A stretch of DNA of 64,000 bases from Tubulanus polymorphus (lineage: Eukaryota; Nemertea; Palaeonemertea; Tubulaniformes; Tubulanidae): the NCBI RefSeq assembly GCF_964204645.1, contig NC_134029.1, forward strand, positions 20,478,450 to 20,542,449, read 5' to 3'. Positions 1 to 12,892 of the stretch are shown piece by piece. Under the pieces are notes generated by a model. It was not told where the DNA came from. It ran no database searches and saw only the letters and a list, made by a program, of their open reading frames with translations. The number at the start of each line of letters is the position of its first letter. The stretch's first letter is position 1. Both the position numbers and the translations under genes were made by a program.

Positions 1-3000
1 AAAAATTTCGAAAAACATTTTTCACTTCGACAACTACGAACGGCGGCGTACTAATCATATATAGGTAGGTGATGATTTCCGTTGCCATGGTAGCAACAGA
101 CGATAGACTGGAACGTATCAACTATCAACAACCAGAACGGCGGCGGAGATCTGTACAGCGTGTGTGCACGCTGGATCATTCGTTCGTTCGTTCGTTCGTT
201 GCTTTCATGAATGAACGCTTTGCGGAAAGGGTTTCAACAAATAAAGATAAATGCGTTCGAATTATGATGCTACGTTTCGCACCGTTCATTTTCAGAATCT
301 TTTAGCGGAGACGAACAGATGCAGGGTGGCCACTTCTATGTCACTTGCTTCTTCCCCGACTATTCCCCCCCCCCCGGATTTGATCTACTAATCCAATCAA
401 TTAACACAGTCAAATACGTAAGACATAGACGAAAACTCTTTGATCTTATGCGCGCTCTATCGATCTCAACAAATTTTCCTGATTTATAGGATTTTTTAAA
501 ACAAAATGGACGAATAAATATGTGTACACATGCCCCGGTTGCGCTTGTAAAGACCCTCGGAGAAGGTGAGTGCTTAACAAAATGGAAATTCGACGAATAT
601 TGGGTCAGTCGTTATGCATCTAGGTCAAAACGATTTTCATTATAATACCCCTGTTGTGTCGTAGTCGGTCGAAACGATAAAGATAATATGCACACAAATC
701 ATGAGCACGAAAAAAAAAACCGAACTCAAAACGAAAGATGATTGGTAATTTCGTTAGAAAAGCGCTGATGGAATAAGTGACAACAACAATCATAATTTTC
801 CAGATTCGGTCGCTTAGTGATATTTCATAACAAACAACGCGCCGCGAATATTTCAGGCGTTCGCAGATAAAAATTATGTCTCGATTTCGTTCAGAATATT
901 CAGAATCAGTATTCGTTTAGCTAATCAATTACGATAGAAAGTGAACAAATATTTTGAAATAATACACAACGCCGAAGAATTTTGAATAGGGGGGCAAAAC
1001 ATGCGAGGTCTAGTTGTGCGCATGTAGTTGTGCATGACCGCGAACACCATAGGTGCGTAGCCTCATACGTGGAGGGGGGATAGGGGTGATTGGGATTTGG
1101 CGGCCCTCCCGGTAGTCCCTTCAGAAAATTTAAAAAAAATAGATCACTTTCTAAGAGAACAAAATGACCAGCAAAAGTTTGCTACTGAATGCGTGCGCGA
1201 CTTTCTTAGGCCAGGTTGCGAAAAATGTTATCTCGGCAAAAAAATAGGGAGGGGGGCCTTTGGACCCAGCTGATGCCCGTATCACAGATATATTACTTTT
1301 TATAGGTACGCAATAAACAATCTAATCACATTAACCGATAGGTGTATATATATATATATATATATATATACACTATATATAAATTACTTATCGCAATTGT
1401 GCAAATTGATTCTATTGATACGATGTACTAAAATAATGCATTCGGTTTTCAATTAATGAATTGATACAAAGCGCACCTCGGTGCGTCACGACATGTTTTT
1501 TTCACGCGGGCGCGCTACGAAAATAAGTCTCAGCAGCGCGGACCTCGTCTCCGGTTGACGCGCGCGCGCGCGCGTTCGCGATCGATCGGGCGCAATCAAT
1601 GATGATTAGAATTATTGACATGTTTTTCGTTAAATGTTAATCAAGAAAAACGCTTTATCTATTAGCGCATTTATATTCGTCTAAAATAGCACACCGTATG
1701 AAAAATCACTTTCGTCACAAAGGTGTTGTCATAACAATTCTACATATACAAAAATATATATATATATAAATATCTATATATTATCATATAAATATCTATA
1801 TATTATCATATATAGACCAGAAATACAAGATGCGATACATCTTGTCATCTTGTATTTCTGGCCTCGAATTCACTGGGACCGATAATTTGTTGTCTAAGTT
1901 GGGCAAAAAATTTGAGTCGGAGACAATATTGCGATGGTTGTTCTAGGATTTCGTAGACTGTATTATGATTATTTAAACAGCGATCACGGTAAAAATAAAG
2001 TATCCGGCTTCGTTCTTCTTGCCTTTGTTTTCACATTCGATAAGTCTGCGTGTTGAATTAAAGTCCGAAACCTTGGCGTTACGCGCGTGTTAGTTATGTC
2101 TTCGAGATCCCGTCTAATTTATGCGACATTTAACTGTTTAGAGTTCGTTTAGATTTCAATAGCAGAAAACGGCGTTTTGTTTAGGAGACGGATCGCTGGA
2201 GGATGTACCTCAAATTTAGCATTTCCCATAGCGGGCATACATCAATCCTCTACCCACGGCACTAGGACGCTCGACCGACGCAAATATTACGAGAATTTGC
2301 CAGCCGCAAACGATGCGCTTTTTCTGTCAGGGAGGGGGCAACGATATGAACAATGCCATTCAAATTCGGACCGAGGCGTTAAATGTCAGCGAATAACCGG
2401 TATTTCCTAATATTAGAAATTAATAACACGCAGCGGGAGATCCACTTACGGCATTTAATTTTAGGTAAATCCTTCGCATTTTCTCGAAAAAGTTCATAAA
2501 CTAATTATCGAGCAGCGCCTCTGAGGAATCGAGCGCCCACTTCCGACACGAGCGCGGATTCTCTCTCTCTCTCTCTCGAGATCACTTTCCCTGAGTTTAA
2601 CAATCAATTAAATTCGACTAATTGGCCGGAGATGTATATCGCCATTGAGGGAGGACGAGCGGATCAAAGGTTTCATCGTCGTCATCATCATCGTTGTAAC
2701 AATTCATCGGCGGATTCAATCATACTTCGATGACACTAATTAGACATTAACAATTAGAAGAGAAGATTCTGCTTAATTACAACGCGTGATAGCAGGGCTG
2801 CAGGCGTAGCTACCGTCTGAAATCTAGCTCATCGACGGGGTACAGGCAACGCGGCTGTGACAAGTGAGGATTCCTACGGCCAGGTTCACCTGTTGCTCTG
2901 CATATCGCGCTTCAATTCCTTCTATATTTCAATTAAATTCGAGTATCGCATAAGAATGTCAATTTTTTTGTGAAATTATACACTGAGCGACAAAGCAAAA

Positions 3001-6000
3001 TATTTGAATTTGGAAACCTGAACATTGATTTCAAATTTAATTAAAAATGAACTGATTTTCAACCCAGTGTTTTGTGGCGCCTCCTGGCGAGAGTCGGTCC
3101 ACATTCTACTGAAGATCCAGTGAAGTGAAACAGTAGTAATCATCTGCCACGACCTGTCATGGTTCCCACAGTTATAGTTAAAGCAGCTTCCTAAGTTTTC
3201 CCGAAATATTTCGCGGGTAATTTTGCAATTTTCCTGAACGGGGAAATGGGGCCTTCTTTAAAATGAACATATAATAAATATAGGCCTACACCATTGCCCC
3301 ATTGTACTACAGAGAAGTGAACATTTTAACTGGTTTGATAAAGGCGATTTCTGAAGATAGTTGCCCTTGAGCTAGCATTCGACATCACGGAACTAGGCTG
3401 CTACGTGAAGCGTAAAATGATTTAACAAATATTTTCCGGATTGGACGACAATTAATCGAAATCCACAAAGGGGAATATCATGCGTTTTCCCAATTTCCCA
3501 TAACTATGGGAACCATATGTACTAGCCTACCAGAACATCTACAGTCTAGTTACTTTTCCGCTCTGGATGTCAGAGGGGCACTATCATAGGCATAGCTGTG
3601 ATGAGAATTTGAATTTGAATTTAGATTGATTTTTTCCAAAAAAACAATCCCCTCGACCCTGTATACGTGTATCGCGATTTCGTTTAAACCAAAGAGAAGA
3701 AGATTCAAAAAACAATCCCCCGTTCGTTCTGACTAGGAAACATGAAAGATAGAGATCTGTTGTGTTCGCCGATTGTTGCGTCGTGACCCTTGGACTTCAA
3801 ATGAAATCGAGCCCCGGGGATGATATACATCATTATTCCATTTCGATACACGGCGTTGAGCAACGAACGAACGAACGACCGAGATACACCATAAGTAATA
3901 AATAATGCTCGATTTTTCCGCTGTCACCGACACAAACTGATTATTATGATAATAAATTCATCTATTCAAAGCCGAATCTCCGTAGTCTCGACAATAATTG
4001 ACCTCATTTCGTACAACAATCATCCATCACTCGGGGCGCCGTCGTCGTTGTTGCCGAGCAACTGGATCTCGGCTACGAGTATCCAGAGACGAAAATACCG
4101 GGCCGCGATTCAATTGAAATAAAGAAACGTCGGGCGCCGCGCGTGAATGGCCCGCAAGGAATCGAGGTCAAATATATTATAGTGCATTCTGAAAGACTAG
4201 CGTTTGTGCGCTATTGTCGAATTCTGTGTTGCTATACTATTATTAACATCTTTTACTTAAATGGTTATGAATTCGACAAAGCGGAGCGTAAACCTCTCGT
4301 CTTCCGATGCTAAAACATCTATAGCGATATGCGCATACTGAAAACCCCGGGTATTTTTAAGGACGATTCACCACCTGGGGCGTGTTGAGATTTTTTATGC
4401 CGAAAAAATACCAATCATTCATATCGGATAAACGCCAACAGCCGAATTAACGTGCCTCGGCGATTTTGCGCAAAATGCTAAATTTCGCATTCGGTATTCA
4501 TTTATTCGCGCGAAATCCAGGAACGTATTAACTATTGAAAATAGCATTTATCAACGCGCGAAACGAATAAAAGACCGAACGTTTCGAATTCAACACCGCC
4601 GCGATTATTGAATGGTTTATCAAATGCGGGCAGAATACTGAAAAGTCCATATAGTCTAGTAACACGGAGGAAGGAAGTACTTTCGTTGTACGAACAGAAC
4701 AGTTGGATCGGGGTTTTCTATCTCCAGCAGGAAAACTATAAATACCGAAGAGGAAAAAAAAAAGAGTACGCAATTAAACTACGGATAGCAGTTCTAATTA
4801 GGGCCTACTAGAAAACCGCAACAACAACGATATCATCGGTTTTTACACGCATCCACGAAAGCTGCCTAACCCCTCAAGGGGCTGGTTCCTAATATCGTAA
4901 ATGTCCAAACGCGGTCTTAAATCTTAAGGCCGGTCTTAGATCGGGTACGAGATGTTCTTATACACTGGTGGTCTTAAAAGCCCCGACAATGGAATCCGAT
5001 GTCAACACTGTCAAGTCACTCATACATAGGCCTACTACATTTTCTGTTTGTCGTATTAGTAAGCGATATGTAGAGATATGTAGACTTCGACCCCTCTGAC
5101 GAATAACCTCCAGTAGTCCGCCCTGAGTTATTGTTTGAACTACGAAACCTAAATAAATACGGCGGTCGGTCGGAGCAGATATCATCGGGGCGCGAGGGTA
5201 AATATCAAACCACTTAAAATATCATCACGAGGCAAGTTTTATCTATCTATGAATGGAACCGGGCGAAGTTTTTATCAATGACACAGGAATGTATCCTTAG
5301 CCAATCAGGCGTCGGTTTCATTCATAATTTCGATCACATGATTAGTACTGCGTGTCGGGGTAGTTCCCGGTTCATTCATGCTTACTGAGTCATTTTCACG
5401 GAAATGGCTTCTACCTCGTACTCGCGCGAGAGAGAGCGAGCGAGTTAGACTTTGACCGTGTAGAACGGCTAACAACACTGCGAGGAGTAAACAATTATCG
5501 CCGGCTATACACGGCCGGCATACAACGACTACCATTACACATAGGAAGCATGACGCAATACAACGAAATCGCGAATCGAATTTCGGAAAAAAATTCCGCA
5601 CAAGTTTATGGCACCGATTTCCTAAGATAAACGAATGAATGAAGGTCGTCGTGGCTGGCTGTCGCGTTATCTTAAAAGGGTTTCTTTTTTCGAGCGCCAT
5701 AAAAAATGTCGACTTCGAGACCCGCGCGCTTATCGTATACATTACAGCCACCGCGCATAGTAAACCTCAGCTGATGTGTAACAGATTAGAAATTTCATAT
5801 CGATCTATATAATACACGTTCATATAGGCCTACGTCGATTAAAAATATATCGGCGGTTTTAGTGTACACCAGTATATAGAGGTACATCGAGCATATGGCT
5901 CTCTTCGTTATACAATTAATTAACCGAATGGCACAGATGCCTAACATAACAGTCGGTCGGGGCTGATTCGAAACGACGTTCTCATAAAACAACCACCGAC

Positions 6001-6556
6001 CACTGACGCAACCTTCGAATTCCGAACGGGCGAAACTAACTTCAACCGAAAAAAAAAACGGAACATACTTCACCGGTGACTAGCAGTCTTACTATGTTTG
6101 AAAATAGTAGCTTCGTTACGCTACGCGTTCACGAATTCTACAACTACCGACTACATTTTCTCGGAAGACGCGAAGAGTTTGTGGCCGACGTAAAAATGAT
6201 TTTATAATCGTGAAATAACGGGTCTATAGCGCAGGCTTCGAATCCAAAAGAACCCCCCCCCCCCCCCCGCAATACATTTGATACCGCTCATTTATAATTC
6301 TTAAGGAAATATGAAGCAGAAACCTTACACTCACAACTATACCCACATAATGTTAAATGTGTTGTTCAACCTTCATAATATCAATACAGATCGCCAAGAG
6401 GTCTTATCTAAGCATTTTAAAATTTTTTTTGGGGAGGCAGTCAAGACGTCCATCTAGCTCAAGACATGTTAAAAATTGACTCCTATTGCGTATTTCTCAA
6501 GCTACGGTCGGGAATCAACAGAAAGTTGAAAACGGATTGAGATAAACGAATCTTAC
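1..6556 (-). other. KLF5 intron 2 (partial), no exon seen
   Basis: This stretch lies downstream of the KLF5 donor at 6556. I searched the minus strand for the HTGEKP linker and finger signatures and found none, so the intron is longer than 6.5 kb. It contains simple repeats: TTCG at about 178-200, AT at about 1336-1372 and 1745-1815, CG at about 1558-1576, CT at about 2560-2578, and a C homopolymer at about 6251-6267. It also holds a perfect hairpin at 1817-1861. The short open frames here look random. Confidence 0.7.
1817..1861. repeat. perfect 16-bp inverted repeat (hairpin)
   Basis: Arms CCAGAAATACAAGATG (1817-1832) and CATCTTGTATTTCTGG (1846-1861) are exact complements around a 13-bp loop. 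They directly follow an AT-rich stretch that repeats AAATATCTATATATTATCATAT. This is probably a foldback or MITE remnant; no promoter context for a small RNA was seen. Confidence 0.85.
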
Positions 6557-9500
6557 CTGGGAAGTCGCAGTAATGAATGCGGCGTTTTTCTAGGTCGGGA
6601 TTGTTACGTCTGTTATACTTGATCGTCGTGCAACCGGGGTGCGTGTGACGCGGCATACCGGACGGCGTCAGCGGTATCTCCACCGGCTGTCCGTTACTGG
6701 CCAGAACGAACATACTCTTCCTGGCGTTGAGGCCCGGGTACGGCGGCGGGGGCGGCAGATTGCCGTCGGGACTGCCGGGCTGCGACGTAGGGGGCGTCGG
6801 CGGCAGTAAATTCGAAGGACACGTCTGTAAGAACGAAGGAGCGCTGACCGGGTATGCGATCGGACTCGAGTACGGACTGATTCCCGGCGTCGTTGCCGCT
6901 GATGATGACTGCGGCTGCGGGATGATTAACCGCGGTTTCGGCAAGACGAGATTCCGCGACGTTGACACGACTTCGCCCAACGAACTCGGCGGTTTACAAT
7001 CGCCCGAAAAGTCCGACGAAAATTGGCACAACGACGACTCGACTTTCTCTTGTTTACATTCTAACATGTCGGGAACAGAAAATGGACACGCGTTCATTTG
7101 CTGCGACAATTCGAGTCCGGGTTCTGTTTTAACTTTACTCAAATCGAAATCGACTTCGTCGATGCCGTCGTCGGTGTCCATAGGCGTAGACTTGGTTTCG
7201 ATGTCGTCTTTGTCTCGTCGTCGTTGTTGGGAAACGTCGTAAACCGGCAAACAGTCCTGCAACTCGTCCCACAGCGTGTCGATGGACCGCTTCGTTTCTC
7301 CGTCCTCGTCGTCGCCCGCGTTATCTATGTTGTCACCAGGTGGCGCCGGCGGCGGAGGAGAGTTCGCCGGGGTCGAATTCAAACTCTTTGTCGCCGTCGT
7401 TGAAATGGTCAACGGGGAGCTATTGCGGGAACGATCGCGCACGGTCAATGACAGCGGCATCATGTCGCCGGATGTGGTCGTGGTAACGGGCGATCTGTTT
7501 TCCAGGCGTAGAACCGGCGATTGGTTTCCGGGATTAGGGGACTGGTTACCGACATCAGTGGCGTTACTGCCGAGTACCGGGGATTGGTTACCGCTGAGAA
7601 CAGGCGGCGATTGGTTACCGATTAACGTCACCGGCAACCGGTTACCGAGCACCGGTGACTGCGTACCGGACGACGACTGCGTCGCCAATGGCGACGGTAC
7701 GTACGGCTGCCGATTCAGGCTCATGTACTTCTCGAAGTTCACCGTCTTCTCGCCGTGAAAGAAGAAGTTCTCGACGATCACCGAACTGTCGCGGCGCGCT
7801 TTCTCGCCGAGCGGGTCGAGTCGCAGGAACGAGTTCTTCGACAAGTACAGGCCGTGCTGGTGGTGACGCGGCACCACGCGAGAATTCAAATTCGACTCTC
7901 CGGCGGGCGCGTCATCGCTGAAAAACTCGTCGACGACCGACGCGCTCTCGCGTCGCGGTTTCTTGTAGCTCGGCGACGGCAACGGTTGATGGGTCAATAG
8001 ATATTGATCCAATTCCGCTTTCGTCTGCAAGTAAAAACGAAAACAACAATCTTTGAATTCGGCGCGGCTCGATATCTTATCGGGGAATGTTAATAGTGTT
8101 CCGATGTACGGATCATCTAACAGCCTATTTTCGGGTATTCCAAACCTCTTGATCATTATAAGAAAATGACGGGGTTCGTAGAAAAGATAAGGAATATTTT
8201 CAATCGTCTCAACGTCAATGCAGATAACATTATCCAAACTGGAATCGACCAGTTGAGAAAAAAAAATAAACTTAAATTGCTTTTCTCTCGGCTTATTACA
8301 AAGTAGTTCAGTAGAATCGACGAAATTTCTTGAACTTAAAAGTGCTCTTTTTTTTGTCGATGAAAATGACTGTTTTCGAAGCTATGCCAATTTTTACTGA
8401 AAGATCGGCGACGACGTATGCCCGATTCAAAGAATTCTATTTAGAACTCGTAGCGAATTTTGAACGGCGAACGTCCGTTTATATTGTGTTTATTGTGCAT
8501 TTTCATACACACACACATGATTTCGAAACAAATAAAGCGCAAGGTAAATCGAGTTCGGTTTATGACGGTGCTGCCGATGGCCACGCATCAGCGCATTCGT
8601 ATAATAACCCGACATACGTCCTTTTAGAAATAGCTTACAATCTAAGCTCGGAAAATATTCTATTTGTGCCCTCATGTAAAAGACGGCAAATAAAAACGAT
8701 TAATAACTTATTTGGTGAACTTGTTATTTAAGTTATATATTAACTTTTATCTTATCTGCGATTACACTTTACAACTATTCAAATATTACACATGGAAATA
8801 GTACAAGAATAAGTGCGATCCCTTCTGACTATCTTGGAGCAATCAGTCAGAATTATTACTCTTAAGTTCACATTAAATCTACTACCATTGAATCATTGAT
8901 ATTGATGGAAATTCAGCAGTCAGACTTGGTTAAATTTAGGGATTTAAGGGCCTCTGCAGTTCATAGCACCTGGTAGGCCTGATTAATCTAGTTACTGACA
9001 ATATGAAGCTTGCAATGCATGTACAATTTACTTCTACAATTAACCAAAAATTATCATAAAAATCAAAAAAAAAATATAGGCGGTAACACCAGTACGGTAC
9101 CATAATTTCAATCTAGATCATGTGGTTTCATTTTTATTTCTTTTAGCCTATCAAAAGGTAGAAAGATTGGATCAAATTAGGCTACCGGTAGTCCTGGCTT
9201 CTCAAAGACCTAAGACATTAAGTAAGAAATACCGGAGCTAAACTAGAGGTATCAAAATCAAGGCCGGGTTCAATTCGACTCAAAATAAGGACCAAGCAAC
9301 TTGTAGAGCTAAAAAGGCTCCACTATCAAAAACAATACGGTGAACAGTAACTTAGGAGTCCTTTAACATAACCAGGTCCGTGCCAAACCCCAGGTCACCT
9401 ATGGTATGCATTTTAACCATTTCCAGACTATATCAAGATTGCCCCATAACCCATAAATAGTGTTACCAACCGTTTTGCACAGAGAGGTTGCACACAAAAA

Positions 9501-9783
9501 ATGTAAGTGATTACAAGCCCAACGCAATATATGACATTATTTATCAATCCTGATGGGCCGGTACATCGTTATAATTTGTATGCGTTCCCAACAAGATTTT
9601 ATTTATCATATATCAGATTGAAATGTTCGAAGATAATCAAACTGCGCCTACCTGAAATCCTGACCCAGATATCGCGCTGCTGACTTCGTTCGGTGGAAGA
9701 AAACAATCGTCTTGATCTGGTACGATTTGGTCGTCAAAAACATCGTTGTAGTCGTCCGGCGCCAGGCACAGCATCTCAGCCAT
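6557..9783 (-). CDS. KLF5: KLF5-type Krüppel-like factor, 5' part (zinc fingers outside window)
   Basis: Sequence-specific transcription activator of the SP/KLF family, acting in the nucleus. Coding exons: complement 9652-9783 (44 codons, starts MAEMLCLAPDD) and 6557-8024 (489 codons plus 1 base). The first intron is phase 0: donor CAG/GTAGGC, pyrimidine-rich acceptor TTGCAG at 8025. The join gives SGSGFQ-TKAELDQYL, as in vertebrate KLF5. Visible landmarks are RRESASVVDEFF (residues ~68-79), a Ser/Pro-rich stretch with repeated GNQSP, a SUMO-type VKTE site, a PPTPPTSQPGSPD phosphodegron-like motif, a PPPPPY PY motif, and NNPDLEKRRIHYCDFPG, which opens zinc finger 1. The exon ends CCAG/GTAAGA after CDFPG, where KLF genes carry an intron. 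The three C2H2 fingers are not found in 1-6556, so they must lie beyond the left edge. The open frame runs on to 8237, but 8025-8237 is taken as intron. Confidence 0.9.
8025..9651 (-). other. KLF5 intron 1
   Basis: Bounded by CAG/GTAGGC at 9652 and TTTTTACTTGCAG at 8025. No convincing coding exon was seen. The first 71 codons' worth (8025-8237) stay open in frame with exon 2, which may be chance or a retained or alternative 5' extension. Confidence 0.7.
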
Positions 9784-9937
9784 GTTACCGTCAACCTTTA
9801 GAGAGTAATTCACAACTGTCTCTGATTCGGATTTATTCGATAAACTTTCGTGAATCGAGATCTCGGGTCGCTTTGCTGCTCGTCAGATGGCTTCCAATTT
9901 TATGAATGAACTCTCGAAGCCAGCTACTCAGTGCCGC

Positions 9938-9962
9938 CCATATAAGGCAATAAAGGGGCGGT
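9938..9962 (-). promoter_or_regulatory. CArG box plus GC box upstream of KLF5
   Basis: CCATATAAGG at 9938-9947 matches the SRF CArG consensus CC(A/T)6GG exactly. A GGGGCGGT GC box (SP/KLF type) follows at 9955-9962. They lie about 155-180 bp upstream of the KLF5 start codon. SRF-responsive promoters are common in immediate-early KLF genes; function here is inferred. Confidence 0.5.
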
Positions 9963-11871
9963 GCTTAGCGGCGATCGCCATTCTCGGTTATGTAAATTGA
10001 CAGTTAGTTTATGAATGAAACCGCCGAACATGCCCGAAGGCTTCCGAATATTAATGAGTGACAAATTTATGAATGGGACTGACTATAAGGGCGCTCGAAA
10101 ATATCTGCGGGCAGCTCATTTTCTTCGATATCCATACGTTTCTACGATCTTGGTCGCCCAATGTTGGCATATTATATATATTTATATGAAAAAGCGGTTT
10201 AAGGTGAAAATATAAGTAAATGCGCATCAGCAAAACAATGATGACATCATACCACGTGATAGTAGTGGCAGCACAATACGGTAGCCTTTAGTTTCCATCA
10301 TCGTGGTTCGGGCTCGTTGCGCCGGGCTCAATATTGATTCCGTGTCATTAGACTGTTGTTAAGAGAATCTGGTTACTGGATTGGTACCATCATGCGGTTC
10401 TCCGGACAACCACTCTATATCTCACTGAGACTGTTGTTATTCGCTATAACTGTTTGGCTCAAACCCAATAAGGCCCCGGGGGCTGATTTGAGCTGCCTTG
10501 AACCTTTTCTGTCGGTCAAATCTATGACCGGTCTCTTAGAATACGAATCCCAAATTACAACCATTGCCCCAACCCGTGGTCAACCGTTTTATAGAACCAT
10601 GGACTCTAGGAGGGAAACGTTTAGGACTCTAGGAGGAAAACGTTTCACTCCAACGTTTTTAGAGTCCGAAACGTTCTTCCGCTGGGGGATGGCCTACTGC
10701 GTACTGCGGGTAAAAAAAACATAACCAACCGGACCCCAGTTAGAGAGTATAGTAAACGAAAATGTGAGCGATAAGATACATGCTACGTTTTAAGGGTGTG
10801 GTTATATTAATTTTCTTCCCCAGGGTCAAATTGAAGCAACGCAAATAACATCAATATACGTCAATAATATCATATTTACGATAACTTTTGATGTTCATAC
10901 AAGATACGAATGTCATCTTCCAAAATAAACTGAAGTAATCGATTGGATTCTTACTCCGCAGTAGGAAATTTCATTCACAAAACTGTCAAACCCAACGGCA
11001 ATAACACATTAAACACTCTGATCGGTTACGGAAACCGTATTTAGGTGCCTAGGAAACTTGCGCACTTACTAGACTTTCAAAATTAGACATATTTTTTTCC
11101 GATGTTGGGTGCGGATACTATTAGACTGCCACGAGCGTTTGAGTCTTTGTTTGAGAATTTTTAGAGGCACCCCGAACTTCAATGGGCGGGTCCCCTTTCA
11201 GTAATCACGCATCACATCTCAGAACATTGGATGCCTCTCATTAAAAAAAACAGAAACCGGATTTTGAAAACAAACTTGTAGACATTTGACATTTCGGCCA
11301 TGAATAGGACTATTAGTTGAGACCGCAGTTTCAGAAAATCAAGTTAGCGACAATATTTCAAATTCTTTAATTAATTATTCTATCTAAGAGCCAAGCTATG
11401 AAAACAAGGCAACGAATGGTCATTCTAGTCTTTCTTCCAATGATATTTTCGAGCGATTACATAAATTCAGCGAGCCCGGTTTCAGGTATATATTTTCCAG
11501 ATCACATTGCAAAGCATCCGGTATCCACTTCTTTTGTAAGAAACTTCCTCGAATAAATCATACACCTCTATAAAATTAGTTGTTTGTGACGTGAATTGTT
11601 GATCATCTTACTATAACGCGCTCGATGGTATTGCGCGCAGACGATCGATTCAGCACTGCGCCTTTTATTCTCAGATACCGCCCTCAGTTTTTCTAGGCAC
11701 CGCTATTGAACAGTCACCGATAGAAATGTCGTCGTTCTAGAATAACGGGCGTCTGAGGAAAAAATCGAGCACTTATGAAGGGCGAAAAGTTGAAAACAAG
11801 GATTGATTCTGGAGCATTTGAGAACGTGCATCGAGGCAACTCCCCGTTGGGCCTTCATGTACGGTTGTCCC

Positions 11872-11920
11872 ACCTTGGAGTAATCATTTGAATGATCATT
11901 TCAAATGATTACTCCAAGGT
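11872..11920. repeat. 49-bp near-perfect palindrome
   Basis: ACCTTGGAGTAATCATTTG (11872-11890) is mirrored exactly by CAAATGATTACTCCAAGGT (11902-11920). The centre AATGATCATT is itself palindromic, so almost no loop is left. The sequence CCTTGGAGTAATCA recurs once at about 21926, which suggests a dispersed element end. Confidence 0.85.
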
Positions 11921-11967
11921 CCCACGAACTGTGTCACAGAAAAATCACAGAACCGTGTCTATGAGAT

Positions 11968-12164
11968 GTAAAGAGAATCCGACAAGAATAACGAAAAACA
12001 GTCCGAGAATGTAACTGAACCTACAGTAGTTTATTCGAAATTTCAATTACATTCTAATATTCATATTCCGGAATAGAATATAGTCGAAACGTCGAATAAA
12101 CTACTATAGCTCCAGTAACATTTTTGGACGATTTTTTCGTTATTATTGTGGGATTCTCTTTACA
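11968..12164. mobile_element. MITE, 'GAGAATCCCACAATAAT' terminal-repeat family, copy 1
   Basis: About 197 bp. The left end GTAAAGAGAATCC...AATAACGAAAAA is the inverse of the right end TTTTTTCGTTATTATTGTGGGATTCTCTTTAC. Inner arms also pair (AGTAGTTTATTCGA / TCGAATAAACTACTA). A second copy lies at 43222-43362. There is no coding capacity, so it is non-autonomous. The superfamily is not assigned. Confidence 0.75.
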
Positions 12165-12892
12165 TTATCGTGTCTCAACACACGGATACAGTGTTTTATC
12201 AATAGTCATCGTGTCTACGTGATTTATAGAAGTTGTTGACAATTCTTGATTTCATCGTGGTTCAATCGCTGATTGATAATGTCTGGCGATGAAAGCTTTA
12301 AAAATCGGGTCAATATGATGCCGCAGTGATGACAACAAAAATATCACATTGAAATTTCATAATAAATTTATTGAGGATTAATTAAGACATGTACCAATAG
12401 AGAGCAGCACCGCTTATAGCTGAGTAATTGTTATATCAAAATATAGAATTATCAAAAATAGTCTAGGTGATTACTTAACAATAATTATAAAAACATGAAA
12501 TAAATTTTCGAGAAAATCAGACAAACAGCTGTGACCAGTGAAAAGCACTTTTACTAATCAAGTTATATTGAGTTAATAATTAACAACATCCCACTGAAAG
12601 GAAACAGATCAACAACAACCGGAAACCAAGCCTATATGTGTGGGATAAGCCCATACAGAATTGACTGTAGAATTCAGCCGATTTGAAATCCCCAACAAGG
12701 GCAGGTTTGGAGGGCCCCCTGAATCCTAGCATTAATTTCATGACAATTATTCTAAATTCTGGCAAGACCATTCTAAACGCATCAATTTTGAAAGATTTTC
12801 GAGGAGACAGATTTATGGACGATCACTAGGACAATAAATTTCTATTTAAAGCACTAGGCCTACGCCTTCAAATTTTCTAGATCTGCCCCTGA

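Larger units (their letters stand above)
9784..12892. other. intergenic: KLF5 upstream region and FPGT 3' flank
   Basis: Contains the KLF5 promoter, a short direct duplication near 10605-10650 (GGACTCTAGGAGG), a 49-bp palindrome (11872-11920) and a MITE (11968-12164). The FPGT 3' UTR probably ends near 12367, where a minus-strand AATAAA occurs (12367-12372). No credible gene was seen. Confidence 0.6.

Noticed and set aside
1-6556. Zinc-finger exons of KLF5
   Set aside because: Looked for on the minus strand and not found. The gene must continue beyond the left edge, so no finger exon is annotated.
6727-8000. Several long plus-strand open frames opposite KLF5 exon 2
   Set aside because: They mirror the Ser/Pro/Gly-rich KLF5 coding exon on the other strand, and their translations are low-complexity with no family similarity.
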